In this document: in pieces, positions 1 through 9,309 of the stretch | Layout of the letters: each line of letters starts with the position of its first letter | How positions within the stretch are numbered: position 1 is the stretch's first letter | Assembly (NCBI RefSeq): GCF_003952665.1 | Contig: NZ_CP017946.1 | Span: forward strand, 3,472,001 to 3,536,000 | DNA: 64,000 nucleotides | DNA from: Bosea sp. Tri-49 | GTDB lineage: Bacteria; Pseudomonadota; Alphaproteobacteria; Rhizobiales; Beijerinckiaceae | Reading direction: 5' to 3' | The notes under the pieces: model-generated | What the model saw: the letters and a program-made list of their open reading frames with translations, nothing else | What the model was told of the DNA's origin: nothing | The model's database searches: none | Made by a program: the position numbers and the translations under genes

Positions 1-522
1 CTCCTCAAGGGCGGTTTCGGCAGCGATGCGCCCGCTGATCTCGCGACCGACACGCTGCAGCACTGTTTGCCCCGCAGCGACAGGGACGACCGTCTCGACC
101 CAGGACAACCAACGCTCGCCAGCGTCCGTCTCGATGCATTCGTCGAAGACGCGGGCTCCGCCCGGCAGCGCCTGCACTGGCCTGGCGATGCGTACGTGCG
201 GCTGCTCGCTGCTGCCGATAGCCTCAGCCTCGCTCTTGCCGATGAGCGCCGCATAGGCGGCATTGGCATAGATGATCCGGCCCTCACTGCGGCGCACGAT
301 CAGGTCGCCTTGCGCCTCGATCAGGCTGCGATAGCGCTCTTCGCTGTCGGCGAGCTCCCAGAGCCGGTCACTCAGCTTCTCGACATCACGCGTCAGGGCC
401 TTCGCCTGCCGCGTGACCTGCTGGCGCTCGCGCAGCAGCCGGAACGCGACGAAGGCGCAGGTCATGGCCACGGCAACGGCAGCGCCTGTCAGCAGGGCGA
501 GTGGGGACAGCGGCTCGATCAT
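1..522 (-). CDS. PAS-domain sensor histidine kinase, N-terminal part (cut by window edge)
   Basis: The reading frame stays open from an ATG at 522 to the left edge (174 codons), so the C-terminal catalytic part lies outside. An N-terminal hydrophobic segment (about residues 5-27) is followed by a helical, charged linker (about 30-60, likely coiled coil) and a PAS fold with the typical ERYRSLIEAQGDLIVRR and GRIIYANAAYAALIG stretches. This layout is usual for a membrane-attached sensor kinase, but the histidine box and ATPase domain are not visible, so another PAS-containing signalling output is possible. It is followed on the same strand by nothing in view; comM lies upstream on the same strand. 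Confidence 0.8.
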   Translation of the reverse strand, partial: MIEPLSPLALLTGAAVAVAMTCAFVAFRLLRERQQVTRQAKALTRDVEKLSDRLWELADSEERYRSLIEAQGDLIVRRSEGRIIYANAAYAALIGKSEAEAIGSSEQPHVRIARPVQALPGGARVFDECIETDAGERWLSWVETVVPVAAGQTVLQRVGREISGRIAAETALEE

Positions 523-628
523 GCCATCCCATCTAGCATCTACCCTCTTGAGAAAGCGTTCGCCCCATCCGCGAGGATGCTGGATGGTTTGAATGGCTTT
601 GTTAACCTTTCAGCATGGATTGGGGCGA

Positions 629-2167
629 TCACGCCGCCTGCGCTGCCTGGTCGATGCGCGAGCGATAGGACAACGCCTCAGCGAGATGGATGCGGCCGAT
701 CTGCTCTTCACCATCGAGATCGGCGAGCGTGCGCGCGACCTTGAGCACGCGATGATAGCCGCGCGCCGTCAGCCGCATCGCATCGGCTGCGCTGCGCAGG
801 AGCGCGAGCCCGGATGCGTCCGGCCGCGCGACATCGTCGAGCAAGGCAGCGGGGCAGCGGGCATTGGTCGTGCCGCCCGGGAGTCCAAGCGCGCCATAGC
901 GCGCCGACTGGCGGGCGCGGGCCGCCGCGACGCGGCCGGCAACCTCGGCCGAGCCTTCTGGCGCAGTTGGGAGGATGAGGTCTGCCGCCGTCAGTGCCGG
1001 CACGTCGATGGTGATGTCGATCCGGTCGAGCATCGGGCCCGAGATCTTGGCCTGATAGCCCGCCATGCAGCGCTCGTTCGGTTGGCGACGACAGGCATAG
1101 CCCGGCTCGGTCGCCTTGCCGCAGCGGCAAGGGTTCATCGCGGCGATGAGCTGGAACTTCGCGGGATAAACGGTGCGGTGGTTGGCACGCGAGATCAGCA
1201 CCTCGCCAGTCTCCATCGGCTGGCGCAGCGCATCGAGCGCCTGAGCCTGGAACTCTGGCAATTCGTCGAGGAAAAGCACGCCGTGATGGGCGAGCGAAAT
1301 CTCGCCCGGCTTTGCCTGCAGGCCGCCGCCGACGAGCGCGGCCATCGAGGCCGAATGATGCGGCGCGCGGAAAGGGCGCCGATCGGTCAATTCGCCGTCG
1401 GCAAGATGGCCGGCGACCGACAGCACCATCGAAACCTCAAGCAATTCGCGCGGATCGAGCGGCGGCAGAATCGACGGCAGACGGCTCGCCAGCATCGACT
1501 TTCCGGCGCCAGGCGGGCCGTTCATCAGCAGATTGTGGCCCCCTGCCGCGGCGATCTCGAGCACGCGCTTGGCGCTCTCCTGACCCTTGATCTCGCGCAA
1601 ATCGGGCAACAATCCGTTCTGACGGGCGACGGCGGGCTGCGGCCGTGCCATCACCTGCGTACCCTTGAAGTGATTGGCGAGCTGGATCAGCGAGCGGGGC
1701 GCGAGGATGTCGAGATCACGCGCCGCCCAGGCAGCCTCCGGTCCGCTCGCCGCCGGACAGATCAGCCCCTGCCCTCGGCCATAGGCAGCTATCGCCGCAG
1801 GCAGCACGCCGGCGACCGGGGTGATCGAGCCATCGAGGGCAAGCTCGCCGAGCACGGTGTAGCCGGTGAGCGCATCGGCCGGGATCGCGCCGATCGCAGC
1901 CATGACGCCGAGCGCAATCGGCAGGTCGTAATGGCTACCTTCCTTGGGCAGGTCGGCCGGAGCGAGATTGACGGTGATGCGCTTGGCCGGCAGCGCCAGT
2001 CCCGAGGCGATCAGCGCGGCACGAACCCTCTCCTTGCTCTCGCCGACTGCCTTGTCGGGCAGGCCGACCAGGATGAAGGCGACGCCGCCCGGCGTGACCT
2101 GGACCTGGACATCGACGGCGCGTGCCTCGATGCCCTCGAACGCCACCGTCGCGACCCGCGTCACCAT
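629..2167 (-). CDS. comM: YifB/ComM family Mg-chelatase-like AAA+ ATPase
   Basis: This 512-residue protein has the full ComM layout. An N-terminal Lon-protease-like (S5 fold) domain begins with MVTRVATVAFEGIEA. A Mg-chelatase AAA+ domain follows, with Walker A GPPGAGKS at about 217-224 and Walker B LFLDEL at about 298-303. A conserved cysteine cluster (about 347, 349, 359, 367) and a C-terminal lid domain complete it. ComM is known as a hexameric branch-migration helicase that assists integration of donor DNA in natural transformation; it is widespread even in bacteria not known to be competent. Length and motifs are normal. The opposite strand carries a long open frame that is only a codon-bias shadow. 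Confidence 0.96.
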   Translation of the reverse strand: MVTRVATVAFEGIEARAVDVQVQVTPGGVAFILVGLPDKAVGESKERVRAALIASGLALPAKRITVNLAPADLPKEGSHYDLPIALGVMAAIGAIPADALTGYTVLGELALDGSITPVAGVLPAAIAAYGRGQGLICPAASGPEAAWAARDLDILAPRSLIQLANHFKGTQVMARPQPAVARQNGLLPDLREIKGQESAKRVLEIAAAGGHNLLMNGPPGAGKSMLASRLPSILPPLDPRELLEVSMVLSVAGHLADGELTDRRPFRAPHHSASMAALVGGGLQAKPGEISLAHHGVLFLDELPEFQAQALDALRQPMETGEVLISRANHRTVYPAKFQLIAAMNPCRCGKATEPGYACRRQPNERCMAGYQAKISGPMLDRIDITIDVPALTAADLILPTAPEGSAEVAGRVAAARARQSARYGALGLPGGTTNARCPAALLDDVARPDASGLALLRSAADAMRLTARGYHRVLKVARTLADLDGEEQIGRIHLAEALSYRSRIDQAAQAA

Positions 2168-2388
2168 CCAAGTCCACCCCAGCCCCGCTCGGTAACGCTA
2201 GCCGAAGCGCGCTATGGTTGCAAGAACAGATAGAGAACCTTCGAAGCAGCAGACGAGACGATGCAGGGTCCTCCATTATCGCAGACAGACCTGCCATATA
2301 CCGTGTCGCGCTCCGCCTGTGCTGGGAACGGACGCGCATAGAGGTGTTGCCCACGTGGATGCCTAGTACCGGCCTCGGGGAGGCTGCT

Positions 2389-2691
2389 TCACCGTCGCGT
2401 GACGATGCCGATCTCGGGCTTGCGCACAGCACCGAGCCAGAGCAGCAGGAAACCGAGCAGCAAACCGGCCGCGGCGGTCGGCATCTGCAACACATGCACG
2501 AGCACCGGATCCCAAAGCATGGGATGAAGATTGCGCTCGACCGCAGACTGCAGCAGGCGGAAACGCTCGCCGATGAGCGTCAGCAGGGTCTCGCCGAGCG
2601 GCGTGAAGCGCAGGACCGAATTGGCGATCGAGCGTGCCCCATCGGTGAGCAAGGCGACGAAGCCTCCGGCCACGAGTAGGTAGCCCAACAT
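2389..2691 (-). CDS. Small conserved two-helix membrane protein
   Basis: This predicted 100-residue protein starts MLGYLLVAGGFVALL and has two hydrophobic segments (about residues 2-16 and 72-90) separated by a soluble loop containing TPLGETL and LHPMLWDP. A similar short protein of unknown function is common in Hyphomicrobiales genomes; this is from memory of the family. The start is uncertain. The chosen ATG at 2691 has no clear ribosome site close by, whereas a TTG at 2709 in the same frame has a G-rich stretch just upstream, which would add six residues. It stands alone between comM and the tRNA gene. No function is assigned. Confidence 0.6.
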   Translation of the reverse strand: MLGYLLVAGGFVALLTDGARSIANSVLRFTPLGETLLTLIGERFRLLQSAVERNLHPMLWDPVLVHVLQMPTAAAGLLLGFLLLWLGAVRKPEIGIVTRR

Positions 2692-2871
2692 CCTGACGAA
2701 AAAGCGCAATTCGCCCCCCGATTCCCGTACTGGCCGGCACTGGCGTGGCCAACCCGCATGTGTCCCCTCACCGGGTGCATTGCAACGGCAAAGGACAATT
2801 GCGCGCAACCTCGCCGGGCTGCGGCATTAGGCCTTGAAAGAAGCGCGCGCGGACGCCATAAGCAGCGCGCC

Positions 2872-2961
2872 GGACAGGTGGCCGAGTGGTTGAAGGCGCA
2901 CGCCTGGAAAGTGTGTATACGGGAAACCGTATCGCGGGTTCGAATCCCGCCCTGTCCGCCA
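2872..2961 (+). tRNA. tRNA-Ser (anticodon GGA)
   Basis: This is a class II tRNA with a long variable arm. The acceptor stem GGACAGG pairs with CCTGTCC (2951-2957). The anticodon stem CACGC/GTGTG encloses the loop CTGGAAA, with anticodon GGA at 2906-2908. The T arm carries the GGTTCGAATCC core. The variable arm folds as TACGG/CCGTA. The CCA end is encoded (2959-2961). It reads serine codons UCC and UCU. Confidence 0.96.
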
Positions 2962-3647
2962 TTCATTTTAATCTAAGCAGCTCAAAAAACTACGGTTTTG
3001 AGCAGAATTTCTCTCATCTACCCCAACATTCGCCCCAACAATGGTGGGCGCTCGCTGAGGGGCTGCAAACACATAGCTGAGTCGGTCACTCGGCATTTCT
3101 CAACAGCTCATGATCGCTTCGTACGGATTGAATCCGATCGCGGCGGCGAGCTGCAAGCGCGCGGAAACACCAACTCGCTACTGGCTACTCTCGAGCTTTC
3201 CGATACGAGCTGCATCTTTGCCGATCGGCGTGGGGCGCTCGCAGCAGACGACACAATCGCGATCAAGGATCCGCTGGAGCCTGCGATCTGGCTGATGATC
3301 GGCTGCCATGTTCTGCGGCGCGAAACCGTATGGCCTTGATCGATATGCAGCTAGTGCTGCCACACGAAGGTCAGCTCGAATGCCTGCTTCTCGTCAGACC
3401 GGCATTCCTAGTGCGGCAAGATATTGCCGTCGACCCTGCGCCAGTTGCGGACATTGAGGCACCGCCCGGAAGCAGACTCTAAGGCGCAGCGACGGAACGA
3501 CCGGAAGCGACCCTTCTGGGACTGCGCGGAGGCCGGGCCCTGGCGCGCCGATTGATTCGAAAGGAGAGACCGAGATCGGGGCCGTCCGCTTGCCGGCGAA
3601 TTTCCAGAAACTCGGGATAATCTTCGGCACGGCTGTCGCCGATTGCG
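2962..3647. other. 686-bp stretch without a recognisable gene, downstream of tRNA-Ser
   Basis: Short open frames exist on both strands (for example 2998-3339 plus and 3178-3363 minus), but none has a good start signal, a family motif or a composition like the neighbouring genes. The first part is clearly less GC-rich than the flanks. I see no integrase, transposase or second copy of the tRNA 3' end. It may hold decayed remains of an old insertion at the tRNA, but that is inference. Confidence 0.4.
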
Positions 3648-4022
3648 TTACTTCGTCGGCCGCGAGCGCGCGGTGAGCTTGTTTCCGTCCGGATCGCGAA
3701 GGTAGGCGACGAACGCTCCATTCGGGCGCTCGCTGGGTGGGCTCTCGATCGCCGTCCCGCCATGCGTTGTGCCCGCCTTATGCCACGCGAGAACATGGTC
3801 ACGGCTCGCAGCGGCGATACCGATAGTCCCACCGTTGGCCGCGGTCGCTGGATTGCCGTCGATCGGCTTCGTGATCATCAGCCGACCGTCGTTGTGGGCA
3901 TAGATCAACCTGCCCCTGGCATCCATCTCGCCCGGCTCGCCTCCCAACGCAGCGAACGTGGCGTCGTAAAAAACTCTGGCCCGCTCCAAGTCGTTGCTGC
4001 CTAACATGACGTGAGTGAACAT
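3648..4022 (-). CDS. VOC family (glyoxalase/bleomycin-resistance-like) protein
   Basis: This 124-residue, single-domain VOC protein begins MFTHVMLGSNDLERARVFYD, the typical first beta-alpha unit of the fold, and ends near YLRDPDGNKL, the typical last strand with the DPDGN turn. The start at 4022 is chosen over an upstream in-frame ATG because GGAGAG lies seven bases before it. VOC proteins bind a metal and act as lyases, dioxygenases or drug-binding proteins; the reaction here cannot be told. His4 is a plausible metal ligand. It lies downstream of ald on the same strand with a 160-bp gap, so co-transcription is uncertain. Confidence 0.88.
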   Translation of the reverse strand: MFTHVMLGSNDLERARVFYDATFAALGGEPGEMDARGRLIYAHNDGRLMITKPIDGNPATAANGGTIGIAAASRDHVLAWHKAGTTHGGTAIESPPSERPNGAFVAYLRDPDGNKLTARSRPTK

Positions 4023-4183
4023 ATTTTTCTCTCCGAAAAGGGCTGGTGCGGACATTCGGCTTGTGTTCGCCCGCCTCCAGTGCCGTCCGGAAGGAGCGTT
4101 TCAGACCTTGTGAGGGCACGGGAGGGGGCAGGATCACAGTCCGCTTCGGCCCCCTGTCCTCCTTTGAAGCTAGAGCTCGATCA

Positions 4184-5299
4184 TCAGGCGGCAATCGCCT
4201 TTTGAACCGGCTCGTATGGCTTGTTGAGGCTCTCGGCGACCTGGAGATTTGTGATTCGGCCTCGATGCACATTCAGGCCGGCGGCGAGGTGCGGGTCTTC
4301 TTCAATTGCCTTCAGGCCACGTGCCGCCAATGCCAGGCCGAACGGCAGCGTGGCGTTGTTCAAGGCATAACTCGATGTGAGCGGGACAGCTCCGGGCATG
4401 TTGGCGACGCAATAATGAATGACCCCTTCGATCTCGAAGGTGGGCGAAGCGTGCGTCGTCGGTCGGGATGTTTCGAAACAGCCGCCCTGATCGATCGCGA
4501 CATCGACGAGCACCGCTCCGCGCTTCATCCGCGAAAGCTGTTCGCGGGAAACGAGACGGGGGGCTGCGGCCCCCGGAATGAGGACGGCTCCGATCACCAC
4601 GTCGGCCGTGAGCACCTCTTCTTCGATGGCCTGTTGGGTGGAAAAGCGGGTTTTTACGCGACCACCGAAATGCTCGTCCAGTTGCCTGAGGCGGGGGAGA
4701 GACCGATCGAGAATGACAAGGTCAGCTCCAAGCCCAGCGGCCATCCGGGCGGCGTGTGTCCCAACCACCCCACCGCCAATGATGGCGACGCGCGCAGGCG
4801 CTACGCCCGGCACGCCTCCGATCAGCACGCCTCGGCCACCCGAGTGCCGCTGCAGGCAAGACCCCGCTGCTTCGATCGAAAGTCGACCGGCAACTTCGCT
4901 CATGGGAGCGAGCAGAGGGAGGCCGCCAAAGCGATCCGTCACCGTTTCGTAGGCGACCGCGGTTACGCCGGAATTCAGCAGACCTGTCGTCTGCTCCGGA
5001 TCTGGAGCCAAGTGCAGGTACGTGAAGAGAATTTGTCCTTCGCGAAGCTGGGTCCATTCTGACGGCTGAGGCTCTTTGACCTTTACGATCATCTCGGCCT
5101 TGGCAAAAATCTCGGCCGCGGTTGCCGCGATGCGTGCGCCGGCAGCTTCGTAAGCCTGATCTGAGGCGGAGATGCCAGCACCGGCATTCGTCTCGACAAG
5201 CACCTCGTGCCCGGCAGACACATATTCTCGCGCAGCTTCCGGCGTCAGGCCGACCCGGTATTCATGAACCTTGATTTCCTTGGGAACGCCTACGCGCAT
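4184..5299 (-). CDS. ald: Alanine dehydrogenase
   Basis: The product catalyses the NAD-dependent interconversion of L-alanine and pyruvate plus ammonia. The 371-residue protein has the normal family length and starts MRVGVPKEIKVHEYRVGLTP. Residues known to bind substrate or catalyse in this family are in place: Arg15, Lys75, His96 and Asp270. The nucleotide site is IIGGGVVGTHAA (glycines at about 175-180). A divergent Lrp/AsnC regulator starts 162 bp away, the arrangement usually seen for alanine dehydrogenase genes, so control by that regulator in response to alanine is likely (inference from context). Confidence 0.96.
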   Translation of the reverse strand: MRVGVPKEIKVHEYRVGLTPEAAREYVSAGHEVLVETNAGAGISASDQAYEAAGARIAATAAEIFAKAEMIVKVKEPQPSEWTQLREGQILFTYLHLAPDPEQTTGLLNSGVTAVAYETVTDRFGGLPLLAPMSEVAGRLSIEAAGSCLQRHSGGRGVLIGGVPGVAPARVAIIGGGVVGTHAARMAAGLGADLVILDRSLPRLRQLDEHFGGRVKTRFSTQQAIEEEVLTADVVIGAVLIPGAAAPRLVSREQLSRMKRGAVLVDVAIDQGGCFETSRPTTHASPTFEIEGVIHYCVANMPGAVPLTSSYALNNATLPFGLALAARGLKAIEEDPHLAAGLNVHRGRITNLQVAESLNKPYEPVQKAIAA

Positions 5300-5460
5300 T
5301 TGATCCTCCCGAGTTTGGAGCGACGATAGTAGCGCAGGAGCTTGAGCGGATTTAGACGAATTGCGGTGGAATTATCGTCAACTCCATCGGATTCAAGCGA
5401 TGATTATGGATATGGCGCTAGTATCGTGCGTAAGCTTGGCCATGGTCGCAGGAACACAAC

Positions 5461-5958
5461 ATGGCTCTCGATAATCTGTCGCGCATCCTTTTGTCCGAAC
5501 TCGTGGAAGATGGCCGTGCAAGCCATATCAAGCTCGCCGAGCGCATCGGCCTGTCCGCCACAGCGGTCGCCCGACGACAACGCGCCTTGGAGGAGGAAGG
5601 CGTGATCGTCGGCTATCATGCACGATTGAGCCAGAAGGTGCTTGGTCTGGGGGTAACCGTCATCATCAGATTGGCTCTGAACAGCCAGAGCGAAGACGCT
5701 CTGTCTGCATTCGAAAAGGCCGTCGCCAAATGCCCCTCGGTTTTGAGGTGCTTCCTGATGTCGGGGGAGGACGATTATCTGCTCACTGTCGTCGCCCGAG
5801 ACGTCGAGGACTTCGAGCATGTTCACAAGACGCAGTTGTCCCGATTGCCGCATGTCGCGCGGATCCAATCAAGCTTTGCGCTCCGTCAGGTCATAGAGAG
5901 GCCTGTTCTACCTCCGCTCCAATCAGGAGAGGGGCGCCACGGCCAAGCGGACCGATAG
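5461..5958 (+). CDS. Lrp/AsnC family transcriptional regulator, probable regulator of ald
   Basis: This 165-residue protein has an N-terminal winged helix-turn-helix (about residues 5-55, with HIKLAERIGLSATAVARRQRAL as recognition region, written here as one helix-turn-helix) and a C-terminal RAM effector-binding domain (about 65-150, with CFLMSGEDDYLLTVVARD). It is divergent from ald across 161 bp, so it probably senses alanine or another amino acid and controls ald. The intergenic DNA is AT-richer around 5350-5430, where binding sites would be expected, but I could not fix a consensus operator. Confidence 0.93.
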   Translation: MALDNLSRILLSELVEDGRASHIKLAERIGLSATAVARRQRALEEEGVIVGYHARLSQKVLGLGVTVIIRLALNSQSEDALSAFEKAVAKCPSVLRCFLMSGEDDYLLTVVARDVEDFEHVHKTQLSRLPHVARIQSSFALRQVIERPVLPPLQSGEGRHGQADR

Positions 5959-6273
5959 CGAAACGCCCCGGCAGATGACGTGACTTGCCGACAGTTCTCA
6001 AGCGCGCTGCGCTGGATCTCCTGAAGCCCGGGTCTGCCGCCAACCGCGACGTCCGAGCCAGTGATGAGCCCATCCTTTCAATGGAGCGCCGGACGGCCGG
6101 CCCGAAAACGCGCGCTGCAAAGCATCACACTCGCGCAGCGCCACAACCGGACATTGGCGCGCTGCCCGAAACCGGACATTCTAGACCTTAGCGTAGCTTG
6201 AGATGCTCAAACGGCCGTATAGGCGAATAAGCAGATGGGTCACGGCATCCACGCGCCGTGGCCCTGTCCGAGG
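5959..6273. other. 315-bp gene-free stretch between the Lrp gene and the alpha/beta hydrolase gene
   Basis: This is the convergent end of two transcripts. The only structure I see is a direct repeat CCGGACATT at 6147-6155 and 6172-6180. Small open frames here lack start signals and family resemblance. No clear stem-plus-T-run terminator was found. Confidence 0.4.
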
Positions 6274-7041
6274 CTATCGTGCTGCTTCTTCGATCAGCCT
6301 CGCGACGAGCTGAGGCTGCGAGACCATTACGACATGCGATGCGCCGTTGACCACAACCGTGCGCTTGGACCGCGCGCGCTCGGCCATGTATGCGAGCGCC
6401 TTGGCCGGGATGTTCTTGTCCCCGTCGCCATAGACGAAGTAGGACGGCAGCGACTTCCAGGCAGGCTCGCCGGACTTTTCGCTCAGGGCCGCTTCGGCGA
6501 TCGGCCGCTGGCCGGCGGCCATGAGTGCGGTCGCCTCGACCGGAACGTCGTGAGCGAACTGGTCGCGGAACTTAGCCTGATCAATGTAGAGGTCGCCGCC
6601 GCTGCCGGCGAGCTTGACCGGAGGCGCGAGCGCTTCGCCGAGCGTCCCGCCCGGGAACTTGCCAGCGAGATCGGCCGCCGCCTCGCCGGCATCCGGCGCG
6701 AACGCAGCCACATAGACCAGCGACTTGACGTTGTCATGGCCCTTCGCCGCATTCGAAATGACCTGGCCGCCATAGGAATGCCCGACGAGGACCACCGGAC
6801 CTGCAATGCTCGCGACGACGTCGGACACCAGGCGCGCATCACCCGACACGCTCCGCAGCGGATTGGCGACGGCGACTGTCGTGTATCCGTTCTTCTGGAG
6901 ATTGGCGATGACCCCGTTCCAGCTCGACGAGTCGGCGAAGGCGCCATGGACGAAGACGATGGTGGGCTTGGCCGGCTGGGCCACCGCGACGCCGGACAGA
7001 AGAGCGGTCGCGACAGTAACCGTTGCAGCGATCTTGGACAT
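6274..7041 (-). CDS. Secreted alpha/beta-fold hydrolase
   Basis: The 255-residue precursor starts with a signal peptide (MSKIAATVTVATALLSGVAVA, cleavage about residue 21) and then a compact alpha/beta hydrolase of the small esterase/salicylate-esterase type. The oxyanion HG is at about 32-33. The nucleophile elbow GHSYGG places Ser89 as nucleophile. A C-terminal NGASHVV supplies the likely catalytic His. The start at 7041 has GAAAGGA just upstream. The substrate is unknown; relatives hydrolyse small esters or act on ring compounds. It lies downstream of the pirin gene on the same strand. Confidence 0.9.
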   Translation of the reverse strand: MSKIAATVTVATALLSGVAVAQPAKPTIVFVHGAFADSSSWNGVIANLQKNGYTTVAVANPLRSVSGDARLVSDVVASIAGPVVLVGHSYGGQVISNAAKGHDNVKSLVYVAAFAPDAGEAAADLAGKFPGGTLGEALAPPVKLAGSGGDLYIDQAKFRDQFAHDVPVEATALMAAGQRPIAEAALSEKSGEPAWKSLPSYFVYGDGDKNIPAKALAYMAERARSKRTVVVNGASHVVMVSQPQLVARLIEEAAR

Positions 7042-7186
7042 GGTTTTCCTTTCAGGGAATGCAGGCGCGCACAGGCACGGATGAAGCTCGGGACACCGGC
7101 ATTGAAGCGTTCGGCCTCGGTCTCGGCGAGCCCATGCGATCTGCCGAGATAGACCGCCAGGGTCGCATTCGGGACGAGAGCGCTGT

Positions 7187-8122
7187 TCAGTCCGGAAGAG
7201 GAATATGCTCGTCACGGTCGTCGACCGGGAGATCGAAGCGTCCCTTGCCCCAGTTCTGCGCGCGCCATTCGGCTTTGGCTTCCTCGATGCGCTCCTTGGA
7301 TGAAGCGACGAAGTTCCACCAGATGTAGCGCGGTCCGCTCAGCGTGGCGCCGCCGAGGATCATCAGCCGCGCGCCCCTGGCGCCAGCCGCGACCGTGATC
7401 CTGTCGCCGGGGCGGAAGACCATCATCTGGGGAGCCTCGTACTCCTGGCCAGCGATCGAGATCGAGCCCTCGACGATGTAGATGCCCCTGTCCTCGTGAT
7501 CGTCCGGCATCGGCAGCCGGCTTCCCGCCTCGAGCCCGACATCGGCGTAGAACGTCTCCGAGAACATCGTCGCCGGTGCGCGCTCGCCATAGGCGTTCCC
7601 GAGGATGAGCCTGACGGAGACGCCGCGGTCCTCGATGACCGGTAAGGCCTCCTTGCCGTGATGCTCGAAGGTAGGCGCCATGTCTTCATGGCTTTCGGGC
7701 AAGGCCACCCAGGTCTGGATGCCGAACAGACTGTTCGGCCCGCTTCGGCTGGCTGCGGAAGTACGCTCCGAATGGGACACGCCGCGCCCGGCGACCATCC
7801 AATTCAGTGCGCCGGGGCGAATGATCTGGTTGGCGCCAGTGCTGTCGCGGTGATGGAAATCGCCGCGGAACAGGTAGGTTACGGTGCCGAGACCGATATG
7901 CGGGTGCGGCCGAACGTCGATGCCCTGGCCGGTTAGCAGTTCGGCCGGCCCGGCCTGGTCGAAGAAGATGAACGGCCCGACCAGCTGCCGCTTCGGCGCC
8001 GGCAAGGCGCGCCGGACCTCAAAGCCGCCGAGGTCCCGGGCGCGCGGCACGATCAGGGTCTCGATCGCGTCCATGCCGACCTCGTCCGGGCAGCCCGGTT
8101 CGATGGCTGGGTTCCAACTCAT
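7187..8122 (-). CDS. Pirin family protein
   Basis: This 311-residue bicupin has the pirin metal site RPHPHIGLGTVTYL (His73, His75) and SHSER (His117, Glu119). Bacterial pirins are cytosolic Fe-binding proteins; some oxidise quercetin and others modulate metabolic enzymes or redox responses. The C-terminal pirin domain (about 180-290, FSETFYADVGLEAG to PRYIWWNFVAS) is complete. It sits between the LysR gene (upstream) and the hydrolase gene, all on the minus strand, suggesting joint control. The exact activity is not readable. Confidence 0.94.
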   Translation of the reverse strand: MSWNPAIEPGCPDEVGMDAIETLIVPRARDLGGFEVRRALPAPKRQLVGPFIFFDQAGPAELLTGQGIDVRPHPHIGLGTVTYLFRGDFHHRDSTGANQIIRPGALNWMVAGRGVSHSERTSAASRSGPNSLFGIQTWVALPESHEDMAPTFEHHGKEALPVIEDRGVSVRLILGNAYGERAPATMFSETFYADVGLEAGSRLPMPDDHEDRGIYIVEGSISIAGQEYEAPQMMVFRPGDRITVAAGARGARLMILGGATLSGPRYIWWNFVASSKERIEEAKAEWRAQNWGKGRFDLPVDDRDEHIPLPD

Positions 8123-8231
8123 GTGCGTCGCGATCTCCCTGGCAGCCGCCTCTACAGACGGTCGACCTAGCGAGCCGCCGCTCCCGCGACTAGCCGCAAG
8201 AGCCGCTCAGCTGTGTCGCGAAAAGCGGAAC

Positions 8232-9176
8232 TCACATGACCGGCACAACGACTTCGCCATTCGGATTGGACTGATCGATCTCCGCGAAACGCGGATCGTG
8301 TTCGAGCATTTCGATCAACAATTCGGTGAGCAACCGGATCTTGCGTTCGGGGTGCTGGCCCGGGGGACGGACAACATAGGCGCCGGCTGGCGGCGGCGGA
8401 TAGCGCATCATGATTGGAACGAGTGCGCCAGCGGCTACATATTCGTGGATTATGCAGTTGGGCAGCCAAGCGATACCGAGCCCTGCTGCTGCGGCAACGA
8501 CGAGAGCCGTACCGTTGTCGGCCTTGAAGCGCCCCTGCGGCTGGACCGTGACGATCTTGTCGCCATCCATGAATTGCCAGGTCTCGGTGCCCTGCATGAG
8601 AGCCTGGTGAGCAGCGATCTCCTCGGGTTTCTCAGGGGAGCCGTGAGTCTTGATATAGTCCGGACTCGCGACGAGCTTGCCATAGATCGGGCCGACACGC
8701 CTTGCGACCAGATTTGAGTCCTGCAGGTAGCCGACCCGGATCGCGCAGTCGAAGCCCTCGGCGATGAGATCGACGAAGCGGTCGCTGTAGACGGTATGGA
8801 TGTGGAGCTGCGGATGGCGTCGCGCCAGTTCGGCGAGCATCGGAGCGAAGTGCGTCGGCCCGAAGGTCAGCGGCATGGCGATCCGCAGGCGGCCGCGAAG
8901 GTCGCCGTTCTGCAGGATCGCCTCCCTGGCCAGCTCGATCTCGGCGGAGACCCTGGCCGCGTGATCGCGGAATGTCGCGCCGGCTTCCGTGAGCGCCGCG
9001 CCGCGGGTCGTGCGCGCAAGCAGCTGAACTCCAAGCTCCGACTCTAGCCGCAGCAGCCGTCGGCTCACGATGGACTTAGACAGGCCGAGCCGGCGCGCGG
9101 CGGGCGAGACGCCTCCCGCATCGGCAACCGCCACGAATGTCTGCAGATCTTCGATCTCCAATTTGGCGTTCCTCAT
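8232..9176 (-). CDS. LysR family transcriptional regulator
   Basis: The 314-residue protein has an N-terminal winged helix (LEIEDLQTFVAVADAGGVSPAARRLGLSK read across residues about 5-33, here described as the standard LysR helix-turn-helix) and a C-terminal substrate-binding domain (about 90-295). The start at 9176 is the ATG that gives the normal LysR N-terminus. It is divergent from the YcaC-like gene (133 bp apart) and upstream of pirin and the hydrolase, so it likely controls both directions. It resembles the CrgA/DsdC-like group that often controls oxidoreductase or detoxification genes. Confidence 0.93.
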   Translation of the reverse strand: MRNAKLEIEDLQTFVAVADAGGVSPAARRLGLSKSIVSRRLLRLESELGVQLLARTTRGAALTEAGATFRDHAARVSAEIELAREAILQNGDLRGRLRIAMPLTFGPTHFAPMLAELARRHPQLHIHTVYSDRFVDLIAEGFDCAIRVGYLQDSNLVARRVGPIYGKLVASPDYIKTHGSPEKPEEIAAHQALMQGTETWQFMDGDKIVTVQPQGRFKADNGTALVVAAAAGLGIAWLPNCIIHEYVAAGALVPIMMRYPPPPAGAYVVRPPGQHPERKIRLLTELLIEMLEHDPRFAEIDQSNPNGEVVVPVM

Positions 9177-9309
9177 CTTGCGACACAGCTTACCGAATCT
9201 CGGCACTATCGTAGCGCACCAGGGAACGGCATTACCCGATTGGCGCCGCCCCTGGCGAAACTGCCAGGCAGACACCGCCGCTCACCGACGACATCAGAAA
9301 AGGATAGTC

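Noticed and set aside
593..2233. Long plus-strand open frame opposite comM
   Set aside because: It mirrors comM codon for codon in GC-rich DNA, is full of Arg and has no family motif; comM is unambiguous.
3178..3363. Minus-strand frame as a transposase remnant
   Set aside because: I could not match it to any transposase motif, and no terminal inverted repeats are seen.
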